NCBI GenBank assembly: GCA_935421135.1
Contig: OW285188.1
Span: 889,001-953,000 of the forward strand
Length of the DNA: 64,000 bases
DNA from: Bugulina stolonifera
Lineage: Eukaryota > Bryozoa > Gymnolaemata > Cheilostomatida > Bugulidae
Direction of reading: 5' to 3'
Of the stretch, positions 48,386 to 63,506 are shown piece by piece. The notes under the pieces are model-generated. The model was not told the DNA's origin. It did no database searches and saw only the letters and a list, made by a program, of their open reading frames with translations. A program made the translations under genes and the position numbers. The first letter of the stretch is position 1, and each line of letters starts with the position of its first letter.

Positions 48386-50870
48386 GTGAATAAAACACAT
48401 GTTTACAAACAGCAATTTGGCACAAAACACACTGAAAACTTACTTTTATGCAATATTGAACATCTTCTACTAGTTTACAAACTAATAACTCAAGTGAATT
48501 TGTCAAAAGTCACAAATCTGACATTACGTTTCATGTTTGCAAAGTTGAATATTGCATGCAAAGTCATGTTTTATTGATTTCCATTCAAATTATGCATTCT
48601 GAACATTGCAAAAGTGAATGAAACACATTGTTACAAACAACAATTTGGTACCAAACACGCTGAAAACTTACTTTTATGTAATATTGAACATCCTCCACTA
48701 GTTTATAAACTGATAACTCAAGTGTATTTGTCAAAAATCACAAATCTGACATTATGTTTCATGTTTGCAAAGTTGAATATTGCGTGCAAAGTCATGTTTT
48801 ATTGATTTCCATTCAAATTATGCATTCTGAACATTGCAAAAGTGAATGAAACACATTGTTACAAACAGCAATTTGGTACCAAACACGCTGAAAACTTACT
48901 TTTATGTAATATTGAACATCCTCCACTAGTTTATAAACTGATAACTCAAGTGTATTTGTCAAAAATCACAAATCTGACATTATGTTTCATGTTTGCAAAG
49001 TTGAATATTGCATGCAAAGTCATGTTTTATTGATTTTTATTCAAAATATGCACTCTGAACATTGCAAAAGTGAATGAAACACATTGTTACAAACAGCAAT
49101 TTGGCACAAAACACACTGAAAATTTACTTTTATGCAATATTGAACATCTTCTACTAGTTTACAAACTAATAACTCAAGTGAATGTGTCAAAAATCACAAA
49201 TCTGACATTATGTTTCATGTTTGCAAAGTTGAATATTGCATGCAAAGTCATGTTTTAGTGATTTTCATTCAAATTATGCATTCTGAACATTGCAAAAGTT
49301 AATGAAACACATTGTTACAAACAGCAATTTGGTACCAAACACACTGAAAACTTACTTTTATGTAATATTGAACATCCTCCACTAGTTTATAAACTGATAA
49401 CTCAAGTGTATTTGTCAAAAATCACAAATCTGACATTATGTTTCATGTTTGCAAAGTTGAATATTGCATGCAAAGTCATGTTTTATTGATTTTTATTCAA
49501 AATATGCACTCTGAACATTGCAAAAGTGAATGAAACACATTGTTACAAACAGCAATTTGGCACAAAACACTGAAAATTTACTTTTATGCAATATTGAACA
49601 TCTTCTACTAGTTTACAAACTAATAACTCAAGTGAATGTGTCAAAAATCACAAATCTGACATTATGTTTCATGTTTGCAAAGTTGAATATTGCATGCAAA
49701 GTCATGTTTTAGTGATTTTCATTCAAATTATGCATTCTGAACATTGCAAAAGTTAATGAAACACATTGTTACAAACAGCAATTTGGTACCAAACACACTG
49801 AAAACTTACTTTTATGTAATATTGAACATCTTCCACTGGTCAATTTGTCAAAAATCACAAATCTGACATTATGTTTCATGTTTGCAAAGTTGAATATTGC
49901 ATGCAAAGTCATGTTTTATTGATTTTCATTCAAAATATGCACTCTGAACATTGCAAAAGTGAATGAAACACATTGTTACAAACAGCAATTTGGTACCAAA
50001 CACACTGAAAACTTACTTTTATGTAATATTGAACATCTTCTACTAGTTTATAAACTGATAACTCAAGTGTATTTGTCAAAAATCACAAATCTGACATTAT
50101 GTTTCATGTTTGCAAAGTTGAGTATTGCATGCAAAGTCATGTTTTATTGATTTTCATTCAAAATATGCACTCTGAACATTGCAAAAGTGAATGAAACACA
50201 TTGTTACAAACAGCAATTTGGTACCAAACACACTGAAAACTTACTTTTATGTAATATTGAACATCTTCTACTAGTTTACAAACTGATAACTCAAGTGAAT
50301 TTGTCAAAAATCACAAATCTGACTTTATGTTTCATGTTTGCAAAGTTGAATATTGCGTGCAAAGTCATGTTTTATTGATTTCCATTCAAATTATGCATTC
50401 TGAACATTGCAAAAGTGAATGAAACACATTGTTACAAACAGCAATTTGGTACCAAACACGCTGAAAACTTACTTTTATGTAATATTGAACATCCTCCACT
50501 AGTTTATAAACTGATAACTCAAGTGTATTTGTCAAAAATCACAAATCTGACATTATGTTTCATGTTTGCAAAGTTGAATATTGCATGCAAAGTCATGTTT
50601 TAGTAATTTTCATTCAGATTATGCATTCTGAACATTGCAAAAGTTAATGAAACACATTGTTACAAACAGCAATTTGGTACCAAACACACTGAAAACTTAC
50701 TTTTATGTAATATTGAACATCTTCTACTAGTTTACAAACTGATAACTCAAGTGAATTTGTCAAAAATCACAAATCTGACTTTATGTTTCATGTTTGCAAA
50801 GTTGAATATTGCATGCAAAGTCATGTTTTATTGATTTTCATTCAAAATATGCACTCTGAACATTGCAAAA
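48386..50870 (+). repeat. Higher-order unit R'-G-G-I-S'-Id-M-X-Q'-G-Q, 2,485 bp
   Basis: Eleven monomers at 48386, 48614, 48842, 49070, 49298, 49526 (226), 49752 (207), 49959, 50187, 50415 and 50643. It is the longest form of the 46-55 kb unit; the units on either side can each be derived from it by losing one or two monomers. Confidence 0.94.
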
Positions 50871-53127
50871 GTGAATAAAACACATGTTTACAAACAGCAA
50901 TTTGGCACAAAACACACTGAAAACTTACTTTTATGCAATATTGAACATCTTCTACTAGTTTACAAACTAATAACTCAAGTGAATTTGTCAAAAGTCACAA
51001 ATCTGACATTACGTTTCATGTTTGCAAAGTTGAATATTGCATGCAAAGTCATGTTTTATTGATTTCCATTCAAATTATGCATTCTGAACATTGCAAAAGT
51101 GAATGAAACACATTGTTACAAACAACAATTTGGTACCAAACACGCTGAAAACTTACTTTTATGTAATATTGAACATCCTCCACTAGTTTATAAACTGATA
51201 ACTCAAGTGTATTTGTCAAAAATCACAAATCTGACATTATGTTTCATGTTTGCAAAGTTGAATATTGCGTGCAAAGTCATGTTTTATTGATTTCCATTCA
51301 AATTATGCATTCTGAACATTGCAAAAGTGAATGAAACACATTGTTACAAACAGCAATTTGGTACCAAACACGCTGAAAACTTACTTTTATGTAATATTGA
51401 ACATCCTCCACTAGTTTATAAACTGATAACTCAAGTGTATTTGTCAAAAATCACAAATCTGACATTATGTTTCATGTTTGCAAAGTTGAATATTGCATGC
51501 AAAGTCATGTTTTATTGATTTTTATTCAAAATATGCACTCTGAACATTGCAAAAGTGAATGAAACACATTGTTACAAACAGCAATTTGGCACAAAACACA
51601 CTGAAAATTTACTTTTATGCAATATTGAACATCTTCTACTAGTTTACAAACTAATAACTCAAGTGAATGTGTCAAAAATCACAAATCTGACATTATGTTT
51701 CATGTTTGCAAAGTTGAATATTGCATGCAAAGTCATGTTTTAGTGATTTTCATTCAAATTATGCATTCTGAACATTGCAAAAGTTAATGAAACACATTGT
51801 TACAAACAGCAATTTGGTACCAAACACACTGAAAACTTACTTTTATGTAATATTGAACATCCTCCACTAGTTTATAAACTGATAACTCAAGTGTATTTGT
51901 CAAAAATCACAAATCTGACATTATGTTTCATGTTTGCAAAGTTGAATATTGCATGCAAAGTCATGTTTTATTGATTTTTATTCAAAATATGCACTCTGAA
52001 CATTGCAAAAGTGAATGAAACACATTGTTACAAACAGCAATTTGGCACAAAACACTGAAAATTTACTTTTATGCAATATTGAACATCTTCTACTAGTTTA
52101 CAAACTAATAACTCAAGTGAATGTGTCAAAAATCACAAATCTGACATTATGTTTCATGTTTGCAAAGTTGAATATTGCATGCAAAGTCATGTTTTAGTGA
52201 TTTTCATTCAAATTATGCATTCTGAACATTGCAAAAGTTAATGAAACACATTGTTACAAACAGCAATTTGGTACCAAACACACTGAAAACTTACTTTTAT
52301 GTAATATTGAACATCTTCCACTGGTCAATTTGTCAAAAATCACAAATCTGACATTATGTTTCATGTTTGCAAAGTTGAATATTGCATGCAAAGTCATGTT
52401 TTATTGATTTTCATTCAAAATATGCACTCTGAACATTGCAAAAGTGAATGAAACACATTGTTACAAACAGCAATTTGGTACCAAACACACTGAAAACTTA
52501 CTTTTATGTAATATTGAACATCTTCTACTAGTTTACAAACTGATAACTCAAGTGAATTTGTCAAAAATCACAAATCTGACTTTATGTTTCATGTTTGCAA
52601 AGTTGAATATTGCGTGCAAAGTCATGTTTTATTGATTTCCATTCAAATTATGCATTCTGAACATTGCAAAAGTGAATGAAACACATTGTTACAAACAGCA
52701 ATTTGGTACCAAACACGCTGAAAACTTACTTTTATGTAATATTGAACATCCTCCACTAGTTTATAAACTGATAACTCAAGTGTATTTGTCAAAAATCACA
52801 AATCTGACATTATGTTTCATGTTTGCAAAGTTGAATATTGCATGCAAAGTCATGTTTTAGTAATTTTCATTCAGATTATGCATTCTGAACATTGCAAAAG
52901 TTAATGAAACACATTGTTACAAACAGCAATTTGGTACCAAACACACTGAAAACTTACTTTTATGTAATATTGAACATCTTCTACTAGTTTACAAACTGAT
53001 AACTCAAGTGAATTTGTCAAAAATCACAAATCTGACTTTATGTTTCATGTTTGCAAAGTTGAATATTGCATGCAAAGTCATGTTTTATTGATTTTCATTC
53101 AAAATATGCACTCTGAACATTGCAAAA
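50871..53127 (+). repeat. Higher-order unit R'-G-G-I-S'-Id-M-Q'-G-Q, 2,257 bp
   Basis: Ten monomers at 50871, 51099, 51327, 51555, 51783, 52011 (226), 52237 (207), 52444, 52672 and 52900. It equals the preceding unit minus X. I see no other difference by eye. Confidence 0.94.
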
Positions 53128-55384
53128 GTGAATAAAACACATGTTTACAAACAGCAATTTGGCACAAAACACACTGAAAACTTACTTTTATGCAATATTG
53201 AACATCTTCTACTAGTTTACAAACTAATAACTCAAGTGAATTTGTCAAAAGTCACAAATCTGACATTACGTTTCATGTTTGCAAAGTTGAATATTGCATG
53301 CAAAGTCATGTTTTATTGATTTCCATTCAAATTATGCATTCTGAACATTGCAAAAGTGAATGAAACACATTGTTACAAACAACAATTTGGTACCAAACAC
53401 GCTGAAAACTTACTTTTATGTAATATTGAACATCCTCCACTAGTTTATAAACTGATAACTCAAGTGTATTTGTCAAAAATCACAAATCTGACATTATGTT
53501 TCATGTTTGCAAAGTTGAATATTGCGTGCAAAGTCATGTTTTATTGATTTCCATTCAAATTATGCATTCTGAACATTGCAAAAGTGAATGAAACACATTG
53601 TTACAAACAGCAATTTGGTACCAAACACGCTGAAAACTTACTTTTATGTAATATTGAACATCCTCCACTAGTTTATAAACTGATAACTCAAGTGTATTTG
53701 TCAAAAATCACAAATCTGACATTATGTTTCATGTTTGCAAAGTTGAATATTGCATGCAAAGTCATGTTTTATTGATTTTTATTCAAAATATGCACTCTGA
53801 ACATTGCAAAAGTGAATGAAACACATTGTTACAAACAGCAATTTGGCACAAAACACACTGAAAATTTACTTTTATGCAATATTGAACATCTTCTACTAGT
53901 TTACAAACTAATAACTCAAGTGAATGTGTCAAAAATCACAAATCTGACATTATGTTTCATGTTTGCAAAGTTGAATATTGCATGCAAAGTCATGTTTTAG
54001 TGATTTTCATTCAAATTATGCATTCTGAACATTGCAAAAGTTAATGAAACACATTGTTACAAACAGCAATTTGGTACCAAACACACTGAAAACTTACTTT
54101 TATGTAATATTGAACATCCTCCACTAGTTTATAAACTGATAACTCAAGTGTATTTGTCAAAAATCACAAATCTGACATTATGTTTCATGTTTGCAAAGTT
54201 GAATATTGCATGCAAAGTCATGTTTTATTGATTTTTATTCAAAATATGCACTCTGAACATTGCAAAAGTGAATGAAACACATTGTTACAAACAGCAATTT
54301 GGCACAAAACACTGAAAATTTACTTTTATGCAATATTGAACATCTTCTACTAGTTTACAAACTAATAACTCAAGTGAATGTGTCAAAAATCACAAATCTG
54401 ACATTATGTTTCATGTTTGCAAAGTTGAATATTGCATGCAAAGTCATGTTTTAGTGATTTTCATTCAAATTATGCATTCTGAACATTGCAAAAGTTAATG
54501 AAACACATTGTTACAAACAGCAATTTGGTACCAAACACACTGAAAACTTACTTTTATGTAATATTGAACATCTTCCACTGGTCAATTTGTCAAAAATCAC
54601 AAATCTGACATTATGTTTCATGTTTGCAAAGTTGAATATTGCATGCAAAGTCATGTTTTATTGATTTTCATTCAAAATATGCACTCTGAACATTGCAAAA
54701 GTGAATGAAACACATTGTTACAAACAGCAATTTGGTACCAAACACACTGAAAACTTACTTTTATGTAATATTGAACATCTTCTACTAGTTTATAAACTGA
54801 TAACTCAAGTGTATTTGTCAAAAATCACAAATCTGACATTATGTTTCATGTTTGCAAAGTTGAGTATTGCATGCAAAGTCATGTTTTATTGATTTTCATT
54901 CAAAATATGCACTCTGAACATTGCAAAAGTGAATGAAACACATTGTTACAAACAGCAATTTGGTACCAAACACGCTGAAAACTTACTTTTATGTAATATT
55001 GAACATCCTCCACTAGTTTATAAACTGATAACTCAAGTGTATTTGTCAAAAATCACAAATCTGACATTATGTTTCATGTTTGCAAAGTTGAATATTGCAT
55101 GCAAAGTCATGTTTTAGTAATTTTCATTCAGATTATGCATTCTGAACATTGCAAAAGTTAATGAAACACATTGTTACAAACAGCAATTTGGTACCAAACA
55201 CACTGAAAACTTACTTTTATGTAATATTGAACATCTTCTACTAGTTTACAAACTGATAACTCAAGTGAATTTGTCAAAAATCACAAATCTGACTTTATGT
55301 TTCATGTTTGCAAAGTTGAATATTGCATGCAAAGTCATGTTTTATTGATTTTCATTCAAAATATGCACTCTGAACATTGCAAAA
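53128..55384 (+). repeat. Higher-order unit R'-G-G-I-S'-Id-M-X-G-Q, 2,257 bp
   Basis: Ten monomers at 53128, 53356, 53584, 53812, 54040, 54268 (226), 54494 (207), 54701, 54929 and 55157. It has the same length as the preceding unit, but here Q' is missing and X is present, so equal length hides a different deletion. Confidence 0.94.
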
Positions 55385-58325
55385 GTGAATAAAACACATG
55401 TTTACAAACAGCAATTTGGCACAAAACACACTGAAAACTTACTTTTATGCAATATTGAACATCTTCTACTAGTTTACAAACTAATAACTCAAGTGAATTT
55501 GTCAAAAGTCACAAATCTGACATTACGTTTCATGTTTGCAAAGTTGAATATTGCATGCAAAGTCATGTTTTATTGATTTCCATTCAAATTATGCATTCTG
55601 AACATTGCAAAAGTGAATGAAACACATTGTTACAAACAACAATTTGGTACCAAACACGCTGAAAACTTACTTTTATGTAATATTGAACATCCTCCACTAG
55701 TTTATAAACTGATAACTCAAGTGTATTTGTCAAAAATCACAAATCTGACATTATGTTTCATGTTTGCAAAGTTGAATATTGCGTGCAAAGTCATGTTTTA
55801 TTGATTTCCATTCAAATTATGCATTCTGAACATTGCAAAAGTGAATGAAACACATTGTTACAAACAGCAATTTGGTACCAAACACGCTGAAAACTTACTT
55901 TTATGTAATATTGAACATCCTCCACTAGTTTATAAACTGATAACTCAAGTGTATTTGTCAAAAATCACAAATCTGACATTATGTTTCATGTTTGCAAAGT
56001 TGAATATTGCATGCAAAGTCATGTTTTATTGATTTTTATTCAAAATATGCACTCTGAACATTGCAAAAGTGAATGAAACACATTGTTACAAACAGCAATT
56101 TGGCACAAAACACACTGAAAATTTACTTTTATGCAATATTGAACATCTTCTACTAGTTTACAAACTAATAACTCAAGTGAATGTGTCAAAAATCACAAAT
56201 CTGACATTATGTTTCATGTTTGCAAAGTTGAATATTGCATGCAAAGTCATGTTTTAGTGATTTTCATTCAAATTATGCATTCTGAACATTGCAAAAGTTA
56301 ATGAAACACATTGTTACAAACAGCAATTTGGTACCAAACACACTGAAAACTTACTTTTATGTAATATTGAACATCCTCCACTAGTTTATAAACTGATAAC
56401 TCAAGTGTATTTGTCAAAAATCACAAATCTGACATTATGTTTCATGTTTGCAAAGTTGAATATTGCATGCAAAGTCATGTTTTATTGATTTTTATTCAAA
56501 ATATGCACTCTGAACATTGCAAAAGTGAATGAAACACATTGTTACAAACAGCAATTTGGCACAAAACACTGAAAATTTACTTTTATGCAATATTGAACAT
56601 CTTCTACTAGTTTACAAACTAATAACTCAAGTGAATGTGTCAAAAATCACAAATCTGACATTATGTTTCATGTTTGCAAAGTTGAATATTGCATGCAAAG
56701 TCATGTTTTAGTGATTTTCATTCAAATTATGCATTCTGAACATTGCAAAAGTTAATGAAACACATTGTTACAAACAGCAATTTGGTACCAAACACACTGA
56801 AAACTTACTTTTATGTAATATTGAACATCTTCCACTGGTCAATTTGTCAAAAATCACAAATCTGACATTATGTTTCATGTTTGCAAAGTTGAATATTGCA
56901 TGCAAAGTCATGTTTTATTGATTTTCATTCAAAATATGCACTCTGAACATTGCAAAAGTGAATGAAACACATTGTTACAAACAGCAATTTGGTACCAAAC
57001 ACACTGAAAACTTACTTTTATGTAATATTGAACATCTTCTACTAGTTTATAAACTGATAACTCAAGTGTATTTGTCAAAAATCACAAATCTGACATTATG
57101 TTTCATGTTTGCAAAGTTGAGTATTGCATGCAAAGTCATGTTTTATTGATTTTCATTCAAAATATGCACTCTGAACATTGCAAAAGTGAATGAAACACAT
57201 TGTTACAAACAGCAATTTGGTACCAAACACACTGAAAACTTACTTTTATGTAATATTGAACATCTTCCACTAGTTTATAAACTGATAACTCAAGTGTATT
57301 TGTCAAAAATCACAAATCTGACATTATGTTTCATGTTTGCAAAGTTGAATATTGCATGCAAAGTCATGTTTTAGTGATTTTCATTCAAATTATGCATTCT
57401 GAACATTGCAAAAGTTAATGAAACACATTGTTACAAACAGCAATTTGGTACCAAACACACTGAAAACTTACTTTTATGTAATATTGAACATCTTCTACTA
57501 GTTTATAAACTGATAACTCAAGTGTATTTGTCAAAAATCACAAATCTGACATAATGTTTCATGTTTGCAAAGTTGAATATTGCATGCAAAGTCATGTTTT
57601 ATTGATTTTCATTCAAATTATGCATTCTAAACGTTGCAAAAGTTAATGAAACACATTGTTACAAACAGCAATTTGGCACAAAACACACTGAAAACTTACT
57701 TTTATGCAATATTGACCATCTTCTACTAGTTTACAAACTAATATCTCGAGTGAATGTGTCAAAAATCACAAATCTGACATTATGTTTCATGTTTGCAAAG
57801 TTGAATATTGCATGCAGAGTCATGTTTTAGTGATTTCCATTCAAATTATGCATTCTGAACATTGCAAAAGTAAACAAAACACATGTTTACAGACAGCAAT
57901 TTGGCCGAAAACACACCGAAAACTTACTTTTATGCAATATTGAACATCTTCTACTAGTTTACAAACTAATAACTCAAGTGAATGTGTCAAAAATCACAAA
58001 TCTGACATTATGTTTCATGTTTGCAAAGTTGAATATTGCATGCAAAGTCATGTTTTAGTAATTTTCATTCAGATTATGCATTCTGAACATTGCAAAAGTT
58101 AATGAAACACATTGTTACAAACAGCAATTTGGTACCAAACACACTGAAAACTTACTTTTATGTAATATTGAACATCTTCTACTAGTTTACAAACTGATAA
58201 CTCAAGTGAATTTGTCAAAAATCACAAATCTGACTTTATGTTTCATGTTTGCAAAGTTGAATATTGCATGCAAAGTCATGTTTTATTGATTTTCATTCAA
58301 AATATGCACTCTGAACATTGCAAAA
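55385..58325 (+). repeat. Higher-order unit R'-G-G-I-S'-Id-M-X-A-N-P-T-Q, 2,941 bp, second copy
   Basis: Thirteen monomers at 55385, 55613, 55841, 56069, 56297, 56525 (226), 56751 (207), 56958, 57186, 57414, 57642, 57870 and 58098. It has the order of the unit at 43414, 11,971 bp upstream. P has the private change AATATCTCGAG. Confidence 0.94.
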
Positions 58326-59465
58326 GTGAATAAAACACATGTTTACAAACAGCAATTTGGCACAAAACACACTGAAAACTTACTTTTATGCAATATTGAA
58401 CATCTTCTACTAGTTTACAAACTAATAACTCAAGTGAATTTGTCAAAAGTCACAAATCTGACATTACGTTTCATGTTTGCAAAGTTGAATATTGCATGCA
58501 AAGTCATGTTTTATTGATTTCCATTCAAATTATGCATTCTGAACATTGCAAAAGTGAATGAAACACATTGTTACAAACAGCAATTTGGTACCAAACACGC
58601 TGAAAACTTACTTTTATGTAATATTGAACATCCTCCACTAGTTTATAAACTGATAACTCAAGTGTATTTGTCAAAAATCACAAATCTGACATTATGTTTC
58701 ATGTTTGCAAAGTTGAATATTGCGTGCAAAGTCATGTTTTATTGATTTCCATTCAAATTATGCATTCTGAACATTGCAAAAGTGAATGAAACACATTGTT
58801 ACAAACAGCAATTTGGTACCAAACACACTGAAAACTTACTTTTATGTAATATTGAACATCTTCTACTAGTTTACAAACTGATAACTCAAGTGTATTTGTC
58901 AAAAATCACAAATCTGACATTATGTTTCATGTTTGCAAAGTTGAATATTGCGTGCAAAGTCATGTTTTATTGATTTTCATTCAAAATATGCACTCTGAAC
59001 ATTGCAAAAGTGAATGAAACACATTGTTACAAACAGCAATTTGGTACCAAACACACTGAAAACTTACTTTTATGTAATATTGAACATCTTCTACTAGTTT
59101 ATAAACTGATAACTCAAGTGTATTTGTCAAAAATCACAAATCTGACATTATGTTTCATGTTTGCAAAGTTGAGTATTGCATGCAAAGTCATGTTTTATTG
59201 ATTTTCATTCAAAATATGCACTCTGAACATTGCAAAAGTGAATGAAACACATTGTTACAAACAGCAATTTGGTACCAAACACACTGAAAACTTACTTTTA
59301 TGTAATATTGAACATCTTCTACTAGTTTACAAACTGATAACTCAAGTGAATTTGTCAAAAATCACAAATCTGACTTTATGTTTCATGTTTGCAAAGTTGA
59401 ATATTGCATGCAAAGTCATGTTTTATTGATTTTCATTCAAAATATGCACTCTGAACATTGCAAAA
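58326..59465 (+). repeat. Short unit R'-G-X'-X-Q', 1,140 bp
   Basis: Five 228-bp monomers at 58326, 58554, 58782, 59010 and 59238. The X' copy has TTTACAAACTG on the left and GCGTGC, so it mixes Q' and G features with X. The length equals that of the unit at 37575, but the monomer order differs. Confidence 0.9.
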
Positions 59466-61475
59466 GTGAATAAAACACATGTTTACAAACAGCAATTTGG
59501 CACAAAACACACTGAAAACTTACTTTTATGCAATATTGAACATCTTCTACTAGTTTACAAACTAATAACTCAAGTGAATTTGTCAAAAGTCACAAATCTG
59601 ACATTACGTTTCATGTTTGCAAAGTTGAATATTGCATGCAAAGTCATGTTTTATTGATTTCCATTCAAATTATGCATTCTGAACATTGCAAAAGTGAATG
59701 AAACACATTGTTACAAACAGCAATTTGGTACCAAACACGCTGAAAACTTACTTTTATGTAATATTGAACATCCTCCACTAGTTTATAAACTGATAACTCA
59801 AGTGTATTTGTCAAAAATCACAAATCTGACATTATGTTTCATGTTTGCAAAGTTGAATATTGCGTGCAAAGTCATGTTTTATTGATTTCCATTCAAATTA
59901 TGCATTCTGAACATTGCAAAAGTGAATGAAACACATTGTTACAAACAGCAATTTGGTACCAAACACGCTGAAAACTTACTTTTATGTAATATTGAACATC
60001 CTCCACTAGTTTATAAACTGATAACTCAAGTGTATTTGTCAAAAATCACAAATCTGACATTATGTTTCATGTTTGCAAAGTTGAATATTGCATGCAAAGT
60101 CATGTTTTATTGATTTTTATTCAAAATATGCACTCTGAACATTGCAAAAGTGAATGAAACACATTGTTACAAACAGCAATTTGGCACAAAACACACTGAA
60201 AATTTACTTTTATGCAATATTGAACATCTTCTACTAGTTTACAAACTAATAACTCAAGTGAATGTGTCAAAAATCACAAATCTGACATTATGTTTCATGT
60301 TTGCAAAGTTGAATATTGCATGCAAAGTCATGTTTTAGTGATTTTCATTCAAATTATGCATTCTGAACATTGCAAAAGTTAATGAAACACATTGTTACAA
60401 ACAGCAATTTGGTACCAAACACACTGAAAACTTACTTTTATGTAATATTGAACATCTTCCACTGGTCAATTTGTCAAAAATCACAAATCTGACATTATGT
60501 TTCATGTTTGCAAAGTTGAATATTGCATGCAAAGTCATGTTTTATTGATTTTCATTCAAAATATGCACTCTGAACATTGCAAAAGTGAATGAAACACATT
60601 GTTACAAACAGCAATTTGGTACCAAACACACTGAAAACTTACTTTTATGTAATATTGAACATCTTCTACTAGTTTATAAACTGATAACTCAAGTGTATTT
60701 GTCAAAAATCACAAATCTGACATTATGTTTCATGTTTGCAAAGTTGAGTATTGCATGCAAAGTCATGTTTTATTGATTTCCATTCAAAATATGCACTCTG
60801 AACATTGCAAAAGTGAATGAAACACATTGTTACAAACAGCAATTTGGTACCAAACACGCTGAAAACTTACTTTTATGTAATATTGAACATCCTCCACTAG
60901 TTTATAAACTGATAACTCAAGTGTATTTGTCAAAAATCACAAATCTGACATTATGTTTCATGTTTGCAAAGTTGAATATTGCATGCAAAGTCATGTTTTA
61001 TTGATTTTTATTCAAAATATGCACTCTGAACATTGCAAAAGTGAATGAAACACATTGTTACAAACAGCAATTTGGCACAAAACACACTGAAAATTTACTT
61101 TTATGCAATATTGAACATCTTCTACTAGTTTACAAACTAATAACTCAAGTGAATGTGTCAAAAATCACAAATCTGACATTATGTTTCATGTTTGCAAAGT
61201 TAAATATTGCATGCAAAGTCATGTTTTAGTGATTTTCATTCAAATTATGCATTCTGAACATTGCAAAAGTTAATGAAACACATTGTTACAAACAGCAATT
61301 TAGTACCAAACACACTGAAAACTTACTTTTATGTAATATTGAACATCTTCCACTGGTCAATTTGTCAAAAATCACAAATCTGACATTATGTTTCATGTTT
61401 GCAAAGTTGAATATTGCATGCAAAGTCATGTTTTATTGATTTTCATTCAAAATATGCACTCTGAACATTGCAAAA
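59466..61475 (+). repeat. Run R'-G-G-I-M-X-G-I-M, 2,010 bp
   Basis: Nine monomers at 59466, 59694, 59922, 60150, 60378 (207), 60585, 60813, 61041 and 61269 (207). G-I-M-X is repeated (59922 and 60813, offset 891 bp). No class Q ends this run, and no further R is seen to the window end. Private changes: AAGTTAAATATTG near 61200 and TTTAGTACC near 61302. Confidence 0.9.
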
Positions 61476-63506
61476 GTGAATGAAACACATTGTTACAAAC
61501 AGCAATTTGGTACCAAACACACTGAAAACTTACTTTTATGTAATATTGAACATCTTCTACTAGTTTATAAACTGATAACTCAAGTGTATTTGTCAAAAAT
61601 CACAAATCTGACATTATGTTTCATGTTTGCAAAGTTGAGTATTGCATGCAAAGTCATGTTTTATTGATTTTCATTCAAAATATGCACTCTGAACATTGCA
61701 AAAGTGAATGAAACACATTGTTACAAGCAGCAATTTGGTACCAAACACACTGAAAACTTACTTTTATGTAATTTTGAACATCTTCCACTAGTTTATAAAC
61801 TGATAACTCAAGTGTATTTGTCAAAAATCACAAATCTGACATTATGTTTCATGTTTGCAAAGTTGAATATTGCATGCAAAGTCATGTTTTAGTGATTTTC
61901 ATTCAAATTATGCATTCTGAACATTGCAAAAGTTAATGAAACACATTGTTACAAACAGCAATTTGGTACCAAACACACTGAAAACTTACTTTTATGTAAT
62001 ATTGAACATCTTCTACTAGTTTATAAACTGATAACTCAAGTGTATTTGTCAAAAATCACAAATCTGACATAATGTTTCATGTTTGCAAAGTTGAATATTG
62101 CATGCAAAGTCATGTTTTATTGATTTTCATTCAAATTATGCATTCTAAACGTTGCAAAAGTTAATGAAACACATTGTTACAAACAGCAATTTGGCACAAA
62201 ACACACTGAAAACTTACTTTTATGCAATATTGAGCATCTTCTACTAGTTTACAAACTAATAACTCAAGTGAATTTGTCAAAAATCACAAATCTGACTTTA
62301 TGTTTCATGTTTGCAAAGTTGAATATTGCATGCAAAGTCATGTTTTATTGATTTTCATTCAAAATATGCATTCTGAACATTGCAAAAGTGAATGAAACAC
62401 ATTGTTACAAACAGCAATTTGGTACCAAACACACTGAAAACTTACTTTTATGTAATATTGAACATCTTCTACTAGTTTATAAACTGATCACTCAAGTGTA
62501 TTTGTCAAAAATCACAAATCGGACATAATGTTTCATGTTTGCAAAGTTGAATATTGCATGCAAAGTCATGTTTTATTGATTTTCATTCAAATTATGCATT
62601 CTGAACGTTGCAAAAGTGAATGAAACACATTGTCACAAACAGCAATTTGGCACAAAACACACTGAAAATTTACTTTTATGCAATATTGAACATCTTCTAC
62701 TAGTTTACAGACTAACAACTCAAGTGAATGTGTCAAAAATCACAAATCTTACATTATGTTTCATGTTTGCAAAGTTGAATATTGCATGCAAAGTCTTGTT
62801 TTAGTGATTTTCATTGAAATTATGCATTCTGAACATTGCAAAAGTGAATGAAACATATTATTACAAACAGCAATTTGGCACAAAACACACTGAAAACTTA
62901 CTTTTATGCAATATTGAACATCTTCTACTAGTTTACAAACTAATAACTCAAGTGAATGTGTCAAAAATCACAAATCTGACATTATGTTTCATGTTTGCAA
63001 AGTTGAATATTGCATGCAAAGTCATGTTTTATTGATTTTTATTCAAAATATGCACTCTGAACATTGCAAAAGTGAATGAAACACATTGTTACAAACAGCA
63101 ATTTGGCACAAAACACACTGAAAATTTACTTTTATGCAATATTGAACATCTTCTACTAGTTTACAAACTAATAACTCAAGTGAATGTGTCAAAAATCACA
63201 AATCTGACATTATGTTTCATGTTTGCAAAGTTGAATATTGCATGCAAAGTCATGTTTTAGTGATTTTCATTCAAATTATGGATTCTGAACATTGCAAAAG
63301 TTAATGAAACACATTGTTACAAACAGCAATTTGGTACCAAACACACTGAAAACTTACTTTTATGTAATATTGAACATCTTCCACTGGTCAATTTGTCAAA
63401 AATCACAAATCTGACATTATGTTTCATGTTTGCAAAGTTGAATATTGCATGCAAAGTCATGTTTTATTGATTTTCATTCAAAATATGCACTCTGAACATT
63501 GCAAAA
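61476..63506 (+). repeat. Unit X-A-N-B-C-D-E-I-M, 2,031 bp
   Basis: Nine monomers at 61476, 61704, 61932, 62160, 62388, 62616, 62844, 63072 and 63300 (207). It brings back the B-C-D-E series of the left end in slightly different form (C lacks GGTTGC and GCGCTCTG; B has CTACTAGTTTAC). The private AATTTTGAAC in A at 61704 recurs in A at 63735, exactly 2,031 bp downstream. Confidence 0.92.
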
